Source of the DNA: Pseudomonas sp. S31
Lineage (GTDB): Bacteria; Pseudomonadota; Gammaproteobacteria; Pseudomonadales; Pseudomonadaceae
Length of the DNA stretch: 64,000 bases
Direction of reading: 5' to 3'
NCBI RefSeq assembly: GCF_016648105.1
Contig: NZ_JACVVE010000007.1
Location: 103,293-167,292 of the forward strand
Shown here piece after piece: positions 48,123 through 57,231 of this stretch. The position numbers were made by a program, and so were the translations under genes. Below the pieces are notes generated by a model. That model saw only the letters and a list, made by a program, of their open reading frames with translations. It was not told the origin of the DNA and did not search any database. The stretch's first letter is position 1. Each line of letters opens with the position of its first letter.

Positions 48123-48140
48123 CTGTCACACAAGTGTCAT
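48123..48140 (+). promoter_or_regulatory. PhoB box upstream of ppx
   Basis: CTGTCAC-ACAA-GTGTCAT matches the CTGTCAT-N4-CTGTCAT direct repeat at 12 of 14 positions with the correct spacing. It lies 108 bases before the ppx start and points toward ppx. This predicts induction of ppx under phosphate limitation (inference). Confidence 0.65.
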
Positions 48141-48248
48141 AGCATCGAATGGCACATTGCCTTGCATCACGCCCCGGAGAGCCACGCGTTGGCGACAGCC
48201 ATGGATCGTGGCACGATTGCCGGGTTAACGACCGAGAACACTCAGATC

Positions 48249-49751
48249 ATGCCGCATACCACCGCGAAGAACCTGTCTCTGATCGCTGCCATCGACCTAG
48301 GCTCCAACAGCTTCCACATGGTCGTCGCCAAAGCCCACCACACCGAGATCCGCATTCTCGAACGGCTGGGGGAAAAGGTGCAGCTGGCAGCCGGCATCGA
48401 CGACGCCCGCATGCTCAGCGAAGAGGCCATGGAACGGGGCCTGGAGTGCCTCAAACGCTTTGCCCAGCTGATCAACGGCATGCCCTCCGGTGCCGTGCGC
48501 ATCGTCGGCACCAATGCCTTGCGCGAGGCGCGCAACCGCAACCAATTCATCCAGCGCGCCGAGGCCATTCTCGGCCATCCGGTCGAAGTCATCTCCGGCC
48601 GTGAAGAGGCGCGCCTGATCTACCTGGGCGTGTCGCACACCCTGGCCGACACCCCCGGCAAGCGCCTGGTCGCCGATATCGGCGGCGGCAGCACCGAGTT
48701 CATCATCGGCCAGCGTTTCGAACCGCTGCTGCGCGAAAGCCTGCAGATGGGCTGCGTCAGCTTCACCCAGCGCTATTTCCGCGACGGCAAGATCACCCCA
48801 GCGCGCTATGCCCAGGCCTACACCGCCGCGCGCCTGGAACTGATGAGCATCGAGAACGCCTTGCACCGCCTGACCTGGGACGAGGCCATCGGCTCGTCGG
48901 GGACCATCCGCGCCATCGGCGCCGCCATCAAGGCCTGTGGCTTGGGCAATGGCGAGGTCAACGCCGAGGGACTGGCCGCGGTCAAGCGCAAGCTGTTCAA
49001 GCTGGGGGAGGTCGACAAGATCGACTTCGACGGCGTCAAGCCGGACCGCCGCACCATCTTCCCTGCCGGCATGGCCATCCTCGAGGCGATCTTCGACGCT
49101 CTGGAACTGCAGCGCATGGATCACTGCGACGGCGCCCTGCGCGAAGGTGTGCTGTTCGACCTGCTCGGCCGTCACCACCACGAAGACGTGCGCGAGCGCA
49201 CCCTGAACTCGCTGATGGAGCGCTACCACGTGGACCAGGGCCAGGCGGCACGAGTCGAGCGCAAGGCACTGCATGCCTTCGACCAGGTGGCCGAGGCGTG
49301 GGGGCTCACGGATGGAAACTGGCGCGACTTGCTGGGCTGGGCGGCGAAAGTCCATGAAATCGGCCTGGACATCGCCCATTACCACTACCACAAGCACGGC
49401 TCCTACCTGATCGAACACTCCGACCTGTCGGGCTTCTCCCGCGAGGACCAGCAGATGTTGGCGTTGCTGGTACGCGGGCATCGCCGCAACATCCCCAAGG
49501 ACCGTTTCGCCGAGTTCGGAGATGAAGGCCGGCAGTTGATCCGCCTGTGCGTGCTGCTGCGCTTCGCCATCCTCTTCCATCACATCCGCGGCACCGCGCA
49601 AATGCCCAAAGTAGAGCTGCAGGCCGACGAAGACAGCCTGCACGTGGTATTCCCGGAAGGGTGGTTGGAACAGAACCAGCTGACCCAGGCCGACTTCGCC
49701 AACGAGGCGGAGTGGCTGGCCCGGGTCGGCTTCGTCCTCAGCGTACGTTGA
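48249..49751 (+). CDS. ppx: Exopolyphosphatase Ppx (Ppx/GppA family)
   Basis: Processively removes phosphate from polyphosphate (500 residues). The start [20 protein letters not shown] is chosen at the ASKHA N-lobe; an ATG 48 bases earlier is also in frame. Motifs: [14 protein letters not shown] (phosphate-1), [15 protein letters not shown], and the GG loop [15 protein letters not shown] with the preceding catalytic Glu in [12 protein letters not shown]. The C-terminal HD-like helical part includes [18 protein letters not shown]. Convergent with ppk; the two stops overlap by 14 bases. Confidence 0.95.
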   Translation: MPHTTAKNLSLIAAIDLGSNSFHMVVAKAHHTEIRILERLGEKVQLAAGIDDARMLSEEAMERGLECLKRFAQLINGMPSGAVRIVGTNALREARNRNQFIQRAEAILGHPVEVISGREEARLIYLGVSHTLADTPGKRLVADIGGGSTEFIIGQRFEPLLRESLQMGCVSFTQRYFRDGKITPARYAQAYTAARLELMSIENALHRLTWDEAIGSSGTIRAIGAAIKACGLGNGEVNAEGLAAVKRKLFKLGEVDKIDFDGVKPDRRTIFPAGMAILEAIFDALELQRMDHCDGALREGVLFDLLGRHHHEDVRERTLNSLMERYHVDQGQAARVERKALHAFDQVAEAWGLTDGNWRDLLGWAAKVHEIGLDIAHYHYHKHGSYLIEHSDLSGFSREDQQMLALLVRGHRRNIPKDRFAEFGDEGRQLIRLCVLLRFAILFHHIRGTAQMPKVELQADEDSLHVVFPEGWLEQNQLTQADFANEAEWLARVGFVLSVR

Positions 49752-51975
49752 GGACTGGGTTGCTCAGGCGCTCCAGCAAGGTCGCCTGGGCACTGCGCGG
49801 GTTCTGGTTGCCGGTCGGGCTGCTGCGCACGTAGCGCCCGTCGGGCTGCAGGGTCCAGGCGTGGGTGTTGTCGGTGAGGTAGCTTTCGAGCTCCTTCTTC
49901 ACCCGCAGCAACAGCTTCTTGCCTTCTACCGGGAAGCAGGTCTCGACGCGCTTGTCGAGGTTGCGTTCCATCCAGTCGGCACTGGAAAGGTAGATCTGCT
50001 CCTCGCCGCCATTGAGGAAGTAGAACACCCGGGTGTGCTCCAGGAAGCGGCCGATGATCGAGCGCACCTGGATGTTGTGCGACACCCCTGGAATGCCTGG
50101 GCGCAGGCAGCACATGCCACGCACCACCAGGTCGATCTTCACGCCCGACTGGCTGGCCTTGTACAGGGCCTTGATCACCTTGGCGTCGGTCAGCGAGTTG
50201 AACTTGGCGATGATGTGCGCCGGCTTGCCGTCCAGGGCGAACTGGGTCTCGCGGGCGATCATGTCGAGCATGCCCTTCTTGAGGGTGAACGGCGCATGCA
50301 GCAGTTTCTTCATGCGCAGCGTCTTGCCCATGCCGATCAGCTGGCTGAACAGCTTGCCGACGTCCTCGGTGAGAGCGTCGTCGGAGGTCAACAGGCTGTA
50401 GTCGGTGTACAGACGGGCGTTGCCGGCGTGGTAGTTGCCGGTGCCCAGGTGCGCGTAGCGGACGATCTCGCCCTGCTCACGACGCAGGATCAGCATCATC
50501 TTGGCGTGGGTCTTGAAGCCGACCACACCGTAGATCACCACCGCGCCCGCGGCTTGCAGGCGGCTGGCCATCTGCAGGTTGGACTCTTCGTCGAAGCGCG
50601 CACGCAGCTCGATCACTGCGGTGACCTCCTTGCCGTTGCGCGCCGCGTCCACCAGGGCGTCGACGATCTCCGAGTTGGCCCCGGAGCGGTACAGGGTCTG
50701 GCGCACGGCGAGCACGTGCGGGTCTTTGGCGGCCTGGCGGAGCAGGTCGACCACCGGGGTGAACGACTCGAACGGGTGCATCAGCAGCACGTCCTGCTTG
50801 CCGATCACGCTGAAGATGTTGTCGGCGTTCTGCAGCAGTTTCGGGATCGCCGGGGTGAACGGCGTGTACTGCAGCTCCGGATGGCTATCCAGGCCGGTGA
50901 TGCTGAACAGGCGCGTCAGGTTGACCGGGCCGTTGACCTGGTAGAGCTCGCTCTCGCTCAGGCTGAACTGCTTGAGCAGGTAGTCGGACAGGTGCTTGGG
51001 GCAGGTGTCGGCGACTTCCAGGCGTACGGCATCGCCGTAACGGCGCGAGAACAGCTCGCCGCGCAGGGCGCGGGCAAGATCGTCGACTTCCTCGGAATCC
51101 AGCGCCAGGTCGGCGTTGCGGGTCAGGCGGAACTGGTAACAGCCCTTGACCTTCATGCCCTGGAACAGATCGTCGGCGTGGGCGTGGATCATCGACGACA
51201 GGAACACGTAGTTGTCACCGGCACCACCGACCTCTTCCGGCACCCGGATCACCCTCGGCAGCAGGCGCGGTGCGGGGATGATCGCCAGGCCCGAGTCGCG
51301 GCCGAAGGCATCAACGCCCTCCAGTTCGACGATGAAGTTCAGGCTCTTGTTCACCAGCAGCGGGAACGGGTGGGTCGGGTCGAGGCCGATCGGGGTGATG
51401 ATCGGCGCGATCTCGTCACGGAAGTAACGGCGCACCCAGGTCTTGAGCTTGGGCGTCCAATAGCGACGACGGATGAAGCGGATGGCGTGCTTCTCCAGCT
51501 CCGGCAGCAACACGTCGTTGAGGATCGCGTACTGGCGCTCCACCTCGATGTGCACCAGCTCGCTGATGCGCGCCAGCGCCTGGTGCGGCTGCAAGCCATC
51601 GGCGCCGGCCTGCTCGCGGGCGAAATTGATCTGCTTCTTGAGGCCGGCGACGCGGATCTCGAAGAACTCGTCGAGGTTGCTGGAGAAGATCAGCAGGAAC
51701 TTCAAGCGTTCCAGCAACGGATAGGATTCGTCCAGCGCCTGCTCGAGCACGCGAATATTGAACTGCAGCTGCGAAAGCTCGCGATGAATGTACAGGCTGC
51801 TGTCGTCCAGGCTCGGCACGGCGATGGCCGGCGCGGGTGCAGGGGCCGGCGTCTCGGCCACCGGCTCGGGCTCCGGCTGCGGGGCTGGCGGCAGATCTGG
51901 CGGCGTCTGCACCATCTCTTCTGGAATCGCCTGGGCTTCCTTGATCGCGACAGGGGTTAGCACTTCATTATTCAT
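49738..51975 (-). CDS. ppk: Polyphosphate kinase Ppk1
   Basis: Membrane-associated enzyme making polyphosphate from ATP (745 residues). The start [20 protein letters not shown] has AGGAACGTCAG upstream. Residues about 23-52 are a Pro/Ala/Glu-rich extension lacking in the ~690-residue E. coli enzyme. The conserved core starts at [14 protein letters not shown]. The autophosphorylated histidine is His490 in [10 protein letters not shown] and the second conserved His is His509 in [11 protein letters not shown]. The gene is convergent with ppx rather than in an operon with it as in E. coli, and divergent from dedA. Confidence 0.95.
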   Translation of the reverse strand: MNNEVLTPVAIKEAQAIPEEMVQTPPDLPPAPQPEPEPVAETPAPAPAPAIAVPSLDDSSLYIHRELSQLQFNIRVLEQALDESYPLLERLKFLLIFSSNLDEFFEIRVAGLKKQINFAREQAGADGLQPHQALARISELVHIEVERQYAILNDVLLPELEKHAIRFIRRRYWTPKLKTWVRRYFRDEIAPIITPIGLDPTHPFPLLVNKSLNFIVELEGVDAFGRDSGLAIIPAPRLLPRVIRVPEEVGGAGDNYVFLSSMIHAHADDLFQGMKVKGCYQFRLTRNADLALDSEEVDDLARALRGELFSRRYGDAVRLEVADTCPKHLSDYLLKQFSLSESELYQVNGPVNLTRLFSITGLDSHPELQYTPFTPAIPKLLQNADNIFSVIGKQDVLLMHPFESFTPVVDLLRQAAKDPHVLAVRQTLYRSGANSEIVDALVDAARNGKEVTAVIELRARFDEESNLQMASRLQAAGAVVIYGVVGFKTHAKMMLILRREQGEIVRYAHLGTGNYHAGNARLYTDYSLLTSDDALTEDVGKLFSQLIGMGKTLRMKKLLHAPFTLKKGMLDMIARETQFALDGKPAHIIAKFNSLTDAKVIKALYKASQSGVKIDLVVRGMCCLRPGIPGVSHNIQVRSIIGRFLEHTRVFYFLNGGEEQIYLSSADWMERNLDKRVETCFPVEGKKLLLRVKKELESYLTDNTHAWTLQPDGRYVRSSPTGNQNPRSAQATLLERLSNPVLNVR

Positions 51976-52037
51976 CTGACGTTCCTGGAGGGCGGATACG
52001 CTCTCTGTACAATTTAGCGGCACGATAAGCGGCCATT

Positions 52038-52055
52038 ATGACGACTGTGTTACAC
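52038..52055 (-). promoter_or_regulatory. Degenerate PhoB-box-like repeat upstream of ppk
   Basis: On the minus strand GTGTAAC-ACAG-TCGTCAT has the two-heptamer spacing of a Pho box but only about 9 of 14 consensus matches, 62 bases before the ppk start. TATCGT follows 10 bases later, where a -10 element would lie. Suggestive, not secure. Confidence 0.35.
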
Positions 52056-52190
52056 CCCGTGGCAAGCCTGCGTCTTATAGCCGCTGCTAGTGTCCTGACT
52101 GACAATGTTCACGTCGAGACACATTTGGACACTTTCATGAATGCGCGCGAAGGGGTAGGCTGCGCGTTCATTTCGCCAGCATCTTTCAAA

Positions 52191-52784
52191 ATGCTTCAAC
52201 AATTCCTGCAGGATTTCGGCTACTTCGCCCTTTTTCTAGGCACCTTTTTCGAAGGCGAGACCATCCTGGTGCTTGCAGGCTTCCTCGCGTTCCGCGGCTA
52301 CATGGACATCAAGCTGGTGTGCCTGGTGGCCTTCCTCGGCAGTTACGCGGGCGATCAGTTGTGGTATTTCATGGGCCGCCGCCATGGGCGCCGAATCCTT
52401 GCCCGCAAGCCGCGCTGGCAGGCCATGGGCGACAGGGCCCTGGACCATATCCGTCGCCACCCCGATATCTGGGTGCTGAGCTTCCGCTTCGTCTACGGCT
52501 TGCGCACGGTGATGCCGGTGGCCATCGGCCTGTCGGGCTATCCGCCGCGCCGCTACCTGCTGCTCAACGGCATCGGTGCGGCGATCTGGGCGCTGGCCCT
52601 GGGCGCCGCCGCGTATCACTTCGGCGCCATTCTCGAAGGCCTGCTGGGCAATGTGAAGCGCTATGAGCTATGGGTACTGGGTGGCCTGCTGGTATTGGGC
52701 GGCCTGCTCTGGCTGCGCCGGCGCTTCCGCACCCTGCGCGCCGAGCGCAAGGCGGCGGCCCAGGATCAACCGGCCGACAAGTGA
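52191..52784 (+). CDS. DedA family membrane protein
   Basis: 197-residue inner-membrane protein of the DedA/SNARE-associated family, likely an undecaprenyl phosphate or lipid flippase-type protein. The start MLQQFLQDFGYFALFLGTFF is the family N-terminus, although the frame is open 51 codons upstream without a ribosome site. Motifs are FFEGETILVLAGFLAFRGY with the conserved Glu, GSYAGDQLWYFMGRRHGRRI and RFVYGLRTVMPVAIGLSGYP (the F/YGxRT-P motif). Ends with a basic cytoplasmic tail. Confidence 0.92.
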   Translation: MLQQFLQDFGYFALFLGTFFEGETILVLAGFLAFRGYMDIKLVCLVAFLGSYAGDQLWYFMGRRHGRRILARKPRWQAMGDRALDHIRRHPDIWVLSFRFVYGLRTVMPVAIGLSGYPPRRYLLLNGIGAAIWALALGAAAYHFGAILEGLLGNVKRYELWVLGGLLVLGGLLWLRRRFRTLRAERKAAAQDQPADK

Positions 52785-52841
52785 ACACCCGGGCCTGACC
52801 GCGATCCAACCTTGTAGCGCCTCGACACAGGAGTAACGAGC

Positions 52842-53507
52842 ATGACTAAAAAAGTAGCGGTGATTCTTTCGGGCTGCGGCGTGTACGACGGCGCGGAAAT
52901 CCAGGAAAGCGTGATCACCCTCTTGCGCCTCGACCAGCGAGGTGCCCAGGTGCAGTGCTTTGCACCCAACATCGCCCAACTGCATGTGATCGACCACCTG
53001 AGCGGCGAAGAGATGCCCGAATCGCGCAACGTGCTGGTCGAGTCGGCCCGTATCGCCCGTGGCGAGGTCAAGGATATCCGCGACGCCAAGGTCGAGGACT
53101 TCGACGCGCTGATCGTGCCCGGGGGCTTTGGCGCGGCCAAGAACCTGTCCAACTTTGCCGTCGAAGGCGCCAACTGCAGCGTGCAACCCGATGTGCTGGC
53201 CCTGGCCGAAGCCTTCGCCGGCGCCTGCAAGCCGGTGGGGCTTATCTGCATCTCGCCAGCGCTGGCGGCGAAGATCTATGGCCCTGGCGTGGTGTGCACC
53301 ATCGGCACCGATGCCGACACCGCCGCTGCGGTGGTGAAGATGGGCGGCACCCATGAAGACTGCGACGTGCATGACATCGTCGAGGATACCCAGCGCAAGC
53401 TGGTGACTACCCCGGCCTACATGGAAGCCAAGTCGATCAGCGAAGCCGCCAGCGGCATCTACAAGCTGGTGGACCGGGTACTCGAACTGACCCACGAAGG
53501 CCAGTAA
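52842..53507 (+). CDS. elbB: ElbB/ES1-family glyoxalase-like protein
   Basis: 221-residue DJ-1/PfpI-superfamily protein similar to E. coli ElbB (isoprenoid biosynthesis protein with glyoxalase activity in vitro). It begins MTKKVAVILSGCGVYDGAEI. The nucleophile elbow is GLICISPALAAKIYG with the conserved Cys, and DALIVPGGFGAAKNLSNFAV is the strand-loop preceding it. It has GGAGTAACGAGC upstream. It lies 57 bases after dedA on the same strand. Confidence 0.93.
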   Translation: MTKKVAVILSGCGVYDGAEIQESVITLLRLDQRGAQVQCFAPNIAQLHVIDHLSGEEMPESRNVLVESARIARGEVKDIRDAKVEDFDALIVPGGFGAAKNLSNFAVEGANCSVQPDVLALAEAFAGACKPVGLICISPALAAKIYGPGVVCTIGTDADTAAAVVKMGGTHEDCDVHDIVEDTQRKLVTTPAYMEAKSISEAASGIYKLVDRVLELTHEGQ

Positions 53508-53537
53508 CCAGCGCCAGGGCCTGGCCTACAGGCCCCT

Positions 53538-53990
53538 TCAACCTTTCGCCAATCGCGTCAGGATTCGATCCAGCGCGTTGGCGAACGCCTGCTTCTCGCG
53601 CTCGCCGTAGGGCGCTTGCCCTCCCCCCACCTGCCCCTGTTCGCGCAACTCGGTGAACAGGTTGCGCACCGCCAGCCGCTCGCCCATGTTGCGTTCGTCG
53701 AACTCGCGTCCGCGTGGGTCCAGGGCGGCCACGCCCTTCTTGATCAGCCGGTCGGCCAGGGGCACATCGCTGCAGATCACCAGTTCACCGGGCATTGCGT
53801 GCTCGACCAGGTAGTCGTCGGCCGCGTCCATGCCGCTGGGCACCACGATCAGGCGCACGATGGCGAAGGCCGGCTTGGCCACTGCCTGACCGGCGACCAT
53901 GATCACCTCCAGCTTGCGCTTGAGGGCGAATTTGACGATGAGGTCCTTGGCCTGCTTGGGGCAGGCGTCGGCGTCGATCCAGATGCGCAT
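53538..53990 (-). CDS. yaiI: UPF0178/DUF188 PIN-like protein (YaiI)
   Basis: 150-residue protein beginning MRIWIDADACPKQAKDLIVK, the DUF188 signature DADACP. Further family blocks are VIMVAGQAVAKPAF, LVICSDVPLADRLIKKGVAA and DPRGREFDERNMGERLAVRN. The fold is related to PIN/5'-3' nuclease domains with conserved Asp residues, but no activity is established. Convergent with elbB; a REP pair separates it from the iron permease. Confidence 0.92.
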   Translation of the reverse strand: MRIWIDADACPKQAKDLIVKFALKRKLEVIMVAGQAVAKPAFAIVRLIVVPSGMDAADDYLVEHAMPGELVICSDVPLADRLIKKGVAALDPRGREFDERNMGERLAVRNLFTELREQGQVGGGQAPYGEREKQAFANALDRILTRLAKG

Positions 53991-54020
53991 GGAACCATTC
54001 TCTCTTTGTTGTCTGCGCCG

Positions 54021-54118
54021 GCCTCTTCGCGGGTAAACCCGCTCCTACAACAAACGCTGATCTATTTATCAGGAATCACCTACCCCTGTAGGAGCGGGTT
54101 TACCCGCGAAGAGGCCGG
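54021..54118. repeat. REP pair upstream of DUF188 gene and downstream of the iron permease
   Basis: CTCTTCGCGGGTAAACCCGC and GTAGGAGCGGGTTTACCCGC face each other with about 40 bases between. Located at the 3' end of the iron permease gene. Confidence 0.92.
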
Positions 54119-54130
54119 CAGCCAAATTAC

Positions 54131-56026
54131 CTAAACCGCAGCCCGCCGCTTCTCGGCCAGGCGACTACGCCCATACAACACCACGATGGCCAGCAACGCC
54201 ACCGCCTGCGCCCCGAGCGAATAGGCATCGGCATGAATCCCCAGCCAGTCGAACTCGAAGAACGCCACCGGCCGCGTGCCCAGCACCCCGGCCTCCTGCA
54301 GCGCCTTCACGCCATGCCCGGCGAACACCACCGACAACGCGCACAACAACGCGGCATTGATGCTGAAGAACAGCGACAGCGGCAGCTTCGCCGAGCCCCG
54401 CAGAATCACCCAGGCCAGGCCCACCAGCAGCACCAGCGCGGTGGCGCCACCGGCCAGCACGGCCTGATGCCCGGCAGGGCCTGCCTGCAGCCACAGGGTC
54501 TCGTAGAACAGGATCACCTCGAACAGTTCGCGGTAGACCGAGAAGAACGCCAGCATGGCAAAGCCAAAACGCCCGCCGCCACTGACCAGGCTGCTCTTGA
54601 TGTAGTCCTGCCAGGCGGCGGCGTGGCGGCGGTCGTGCATCCACACCCCCAGCCACAACACCATCACCGCGGCGAACAACGCCGTGCAGCCTTCGAGCAA
54701 TTCGCGCTGGGCCCCGCCCACGTCGATCACATAGGCCGCCAGCGCCCAGGTCGCGAAGCCCGCGACCAGCGCCAGGGCCCAGCCGATGTTGACGCTGCGT
54801 ACCGCCGATTGCTGCCCGGTGTTACGCAGGAAAGCGAGGATCGCAGCCAGTACCAGAATCGCCTCCAGGCCTTCGCGCAGCAGGATCAGCAGGCCCGAAA
54901 TGTAGCTCAACGACCAGCTCAGGCCATCGCTGCCGAGCAGCTTGGCGGCGCCATCCAGCTTTGCCTTGGCCTCGGCCAGGCGCTGCTCGGCTTGCGCCAC
55001 CGGCAGGCCATCCTGCAGCGATTGACGATAGGCCATCAGGGCCTTCTCGGTGTCTTTGCGAGCCTGGGTGTCGATGTTGTCCAGAGAGCTTTCGACCAGC
55101 TCGAAGCCTTCGAGATAGGCGGCCACCGACAGGTCATAGGCCTGGTCGTGATCCCCTTCACGGTAGGCCGCAAGGCTCTTGTCCAGGGTGGTGGCGGTGT
55201 AGTCGAGCAACTGCGCCGGCCCACGCTTGACCTGCGGCGGTTGGGCACGCTGGGCACGGAAGGCCTCGACAGCGGTCGCGCCTTCGCTGGCGCTCACTTC
55301 GGCGGGAGTCTGGCGGGCCAGGTCGGCCAGGTTCCAGGTCTTGTCGTCCTTGGCCGCTTCCGGCTTGGCGGTGAAGCTCGCGACATAGGCCGCCACGTCC
55401 CAGCGCTGGCGTTCGTCCAACTGGTCTGCGAACGACGGCATTTCGGTCCCTTCGATGCCCAGGCCGAGGGTGTTGTAGAGGTCGAACAGGCTCAACTGGT
55501 CGAGGCGCGCGACATCGCGCAGGTTCGCCGGCGCGGGCTCCAAGCCGACGCCGGCCGGGCCGTCGCCGGCACCGCTGTCGCCATGGCAGATGGCGCAGTT
55601 CTGCGCGTACAGCGAAGCGCCACGCGTCGGGTCCGGGGTGATCACCGGCGCCTGACTGACCTCATAGGCCACGGCCAGGCGCGCGCCCAGTTGGCGAGCC
55701 TGCTTGGCTACCGCCGCGCCGTCCTGACGCTGGTCGATGGCCTGGCGCAGTGCTGCAACGCCCTGGCTCAGGGCACTCTGCTCGGGATGCGCGGGCAGGC
55801 CCTTGACCAGCTCGGCCAGCACCGCGCTGAACTCCTGTTGTTCGCGGTATTCGCCATCGTCGATGACCTTGCCGCCCTGCACGGTCGGTGGATAGTCGGC
55901 GCCGATGTAATCGAGCAGGTGCAGGGCCTTGGTGGCCTCGGCGGGGGCTTCGGCCTGCGCCAAAGTACTGCACAGCGCCAGCAACAAGGCGGGGAGCCAG
56001 GCGAGCAGACGGGAATGGGAGTTCAT
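54131..56026 (-). CDS. Cytochrome c - FTR1 iron permease fusion protein
   Basis: 631-residue protein combining a periplasmic heme domain and a ferric/ferrous permease. The signal peptide MNSHSRLLAWLPALLLALCS ends at TLAQA. The heme motif is CAICH (144-148) and the likely axial Met is Met196 in GTEMPSF. A helical linker (about 275-365) follows. The C-terminal seven-helix FTR1 domain has the iron motifs REGLE (384-388) and RELFE (499-503). The design suggests coupling of iron oxidation or reduction to uptake (inference). It is monocistronic, with no efeB/efeO-like partner nearby. No convincing Fur box was found upstream. Confidence 0.9.
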   Translation of the reverse strand: MNSHSRLLAWLPALLLALCSTLAQAEAPAEATKALHLLDYIGADYPPTVQGGKVIDDGEYREQQEFSAVLAELVKGLPAHPEQSALSQGVAALRQAIDQRQDGAAVAKQARQLGARLAVAYEVSQAPVITPDPTRGASLYAQNCAICHGDSGAGDGPAGVGLEPAPANLRDVARLDQLSLFDLYNTLGLGIEGTEMPSFADQLDERQRWDVAAYVASFTAKPEAAKDDKTWNLADLARQTPAEVSASEGATAVEAFRAQRAQPPQVKRGPAQLLDYTATTLDKSLAAYREGDHDQAYDLSVAAYLEGFELVESSLDNIDTQARKDTEKALMAYRQSLQDGLPVAQAEQRLAEAKAKLDGAAKLLGSDGLSWSLSYISGLLILLREGLEAILVLAAILAFLRNTGQQSAVRSVNIGWALALVAGFATWALAAYVIDVGGAQRELLEGCTALFAAVMVLWLGVWMHDRRHAAAWQDYIKSSLVSGGGRFGFAMLAFFSVYRELFEVILFYETLWLQAGPAGHQAVLAGGATALVLLVGLAWVILRGSAKLPLSLFFSINAALLCALSVVFAGHGVKALQEAGVLGTRPVAFFEFDWLGIHADAYSLGAQAVALLAIVVLYGRSRLAEKRRAAV

Positions 56027-56147
56027 GGCCAATCTCGAAGGAAATGCGAAAGAGAACATTGTTCACTCACACTCCTTTTCCCTCAAGCGTTGCGGGGCGA
56101 TTTCATGAAAAATCCTGAAACGAATAAGCAATAGACCGAGGGCTGCG

Positions 56148-56172
56148 GGTGGCGCTCGGTTTCCGCGCCACC
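56148..56172 (-). terminator. Hairpin after the DUF3077 gene
   Basis: GGTGGCGC and GCGCCACC pair around a 9-base loop, 20 bases past the stop on the minus strand. There is no T tract, so this is at most a weak terminator or 3' stabiliser. Confidence 0.5.
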
Positions 56173-56191
56173 ATGGGTGCCTGGCAGGCCC

Positions 56192-56437
56192 TCACGCCTC
56201 GACGTTCATCCCCCGCGCCATATCATCGACCAGCGCCTTGGCCAGTTCGCTGAGAATCCGCGCGGCACAGCCGGCCACGCGGTCGCTTTCCATTTCCGCC
56301 TCTGTGGTCAGGTGGCGGATGCAACCGAGCAATACCGACAGCTGCGAGAACGCGTGGTCGAACGGTACATCGGGCTGCATTCGGAACAGGTCGAACGTTT
56401 CCTTGCCAGCGGTGCCGGCATGCTTGGGCGACGTCAT
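56192..56437 (-). CDS. DUF3077-type small Pseudomonas protein
   Basis: 81-residue protein MTSPKHAGTAGKETFDLFRM..., mostly helical (VPFDHAFSQLSVLLGCIRHL, AGCAARILSELAKALVDDMA). It resembles the DUF3077 group that is multicopy in Pseudomonas and uncharacterised. It overlaps the preceding gene by 4 bases (ATGA), so the two are made together. No signal or membrane helix. Function unknown. Confidence 0.78.
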   Translation of the reverse strand: MTSPKHAGTAGKETFDLFRMQPDVPFDHAFSQLSVLLGCIRHLTTEAEMESDRVAGCAARILSELAKALVDDMARGMNVEA

Positions 56438-56700
56438 GGGGTCACGTCCTGCTTGCGCAGCGAGGCGCAGTGCTGGGTCACGGCGTCGAGCACCGAGCAC
56501 ATCACGCGGATGGCCATGCACAAGGCATCGTGGCGCAGGCCGGGGGGCGTTTCGCGGAGGATCTCGGCAGTCTGGGTCAGCGTCAGGAGCAGGGCATCCT
56601 GGAGCACCGGGCCATCGGCGATGGCGTCTGGGGAAGCGAGGGAGACCGTTGGGGCGTCGGTCAGGAGAAGGTCTGGTGGGTCGGGGACGATCTTTTTCAT
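56434..56700 (-). CDS. DUF6124-type small Pseudomonas protein
   Basis: 88-residue protein starting MKKIVPDPPDLLLTDAPTVS, with the Pro-rich N-terminal tag (K-x-x-PDPP) and a helical C-terminal part (LTLTQTAEILRETP, HDALCMAIRVMCSVLDAVTQ). It resembles the DUF6124 group often found next to DUF3077 genes. GGAGCCCTTCC precedes the ATG. Two-gene unit, function unknown. A long inverted repeat lies 70-170 bases upstream. Confidence 0.75.
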   Translation of the reverse strand: MKKIVPDPPDLLLTDAPTVSLASPDAIADGPVLQDALLLTLTQTAEILRETPPGLRHDALCMAIRVMCSVLDAVTQHCASLRKQDVTP

Positions 56701-56769
56701 GGAAGGGCTCCTGTACTTCGGTGGGCCGCCATCCTCCTCGTCTCACGGAATTGGGTGGCAGTCGTACAC

Positions 56770-56870
56770 GGGGTGAGACCCGGGTGTACAGGAACCCGGC
56801 CAGACCGAAGCCTGCCCGCGCACGACCGCCATTACGCGATGCTCACTGTACACACGGGTGTCTCACGCCC
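56770..56870. repeat. Long imperfect inverted repeat upstream of the DUF pair
   Basis: GGGGTGAGACCCGGGTGTACA (56770-56790) is matched in inverse by TGTACACACGGGTGTCTCAC and following bases (56847-56870), leaving a 56-base loop. The arms agree over about 20 positions with small gaps. It could be an operator pair, a cruciform, or the trace of a small mobile element. Confidence 0.65.
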
Positions 56871-57100
56871 GATCGCCTTGTTAGGCGACCCGACGACAGT
56901 AGTCCCGCGTAACCGGCCTGGATAGCCAGCGGCATTCGACGCGAGCTGTAGGATAATTCGACTGATAGCCGCAGCTGAAGCATTTGGTTTCAGGTTCGGA
57001 AATGTCTTACGGCTTCAGTGCCTATTCGTGAGTGAACGGCACGGCGCGGGATCGGGGGAGGCCACCGGGTGCATGTCTCGAGTCATGTGGTGTCGCGCAG

Positions 57101-57128
57101 ATCGAGCGCCGCGCGGGCGGCGCTCGAT
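57101..57128. repeat. Perfect 10-base stem-loop near the efflux operon 3' end
   Basis: ATCGAGCGCC and GGCGCTCGAT with the 8-base loop GCGCGGGC. It lies about 100 bases past the stop of the outer-membrane factor gene on minus. It differs from the REPs elsewhere in the window. The rest of 56871-57100 shows no recognised gene or signal. Confidence 0.65.
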
Positions 57129-57203
57129 ATCCGCGCCCATACAAACCTAACGGCGAACGCCCTTCAATATCCGCCCCCCTGCAAACCTAACGGCGAACAC
57201 CCC
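57127..57203. repeat. Tandem ~40-base direct repeats after the efflux operon
   Basis: Two copies of a unit with the constant core AAACCTAACGGCGAAC (57143-57158 and 57183-57198), preceded by ATATCCGC, with a 40-base period. They lie between the outer-membrane factor stop and the stem-loop. No coding potential. Confidence 0.75.
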
Positions 57204-57231
57204 TCGATCCCCCGCACAACCCAAGGCAGAC

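Noticed and set aside
49861..51960. Plus-strand frame of about 699 codons opposite ppk
   Set aside because: Antisense shadow; no motifs, and ppk is intact.
56027..56110. Fur box upstream of the cytochrome c-FTR1 gene
   Set aside because: Only AGAACATTGTTC-like palindromy is present, which does not fit the Fur consensus.
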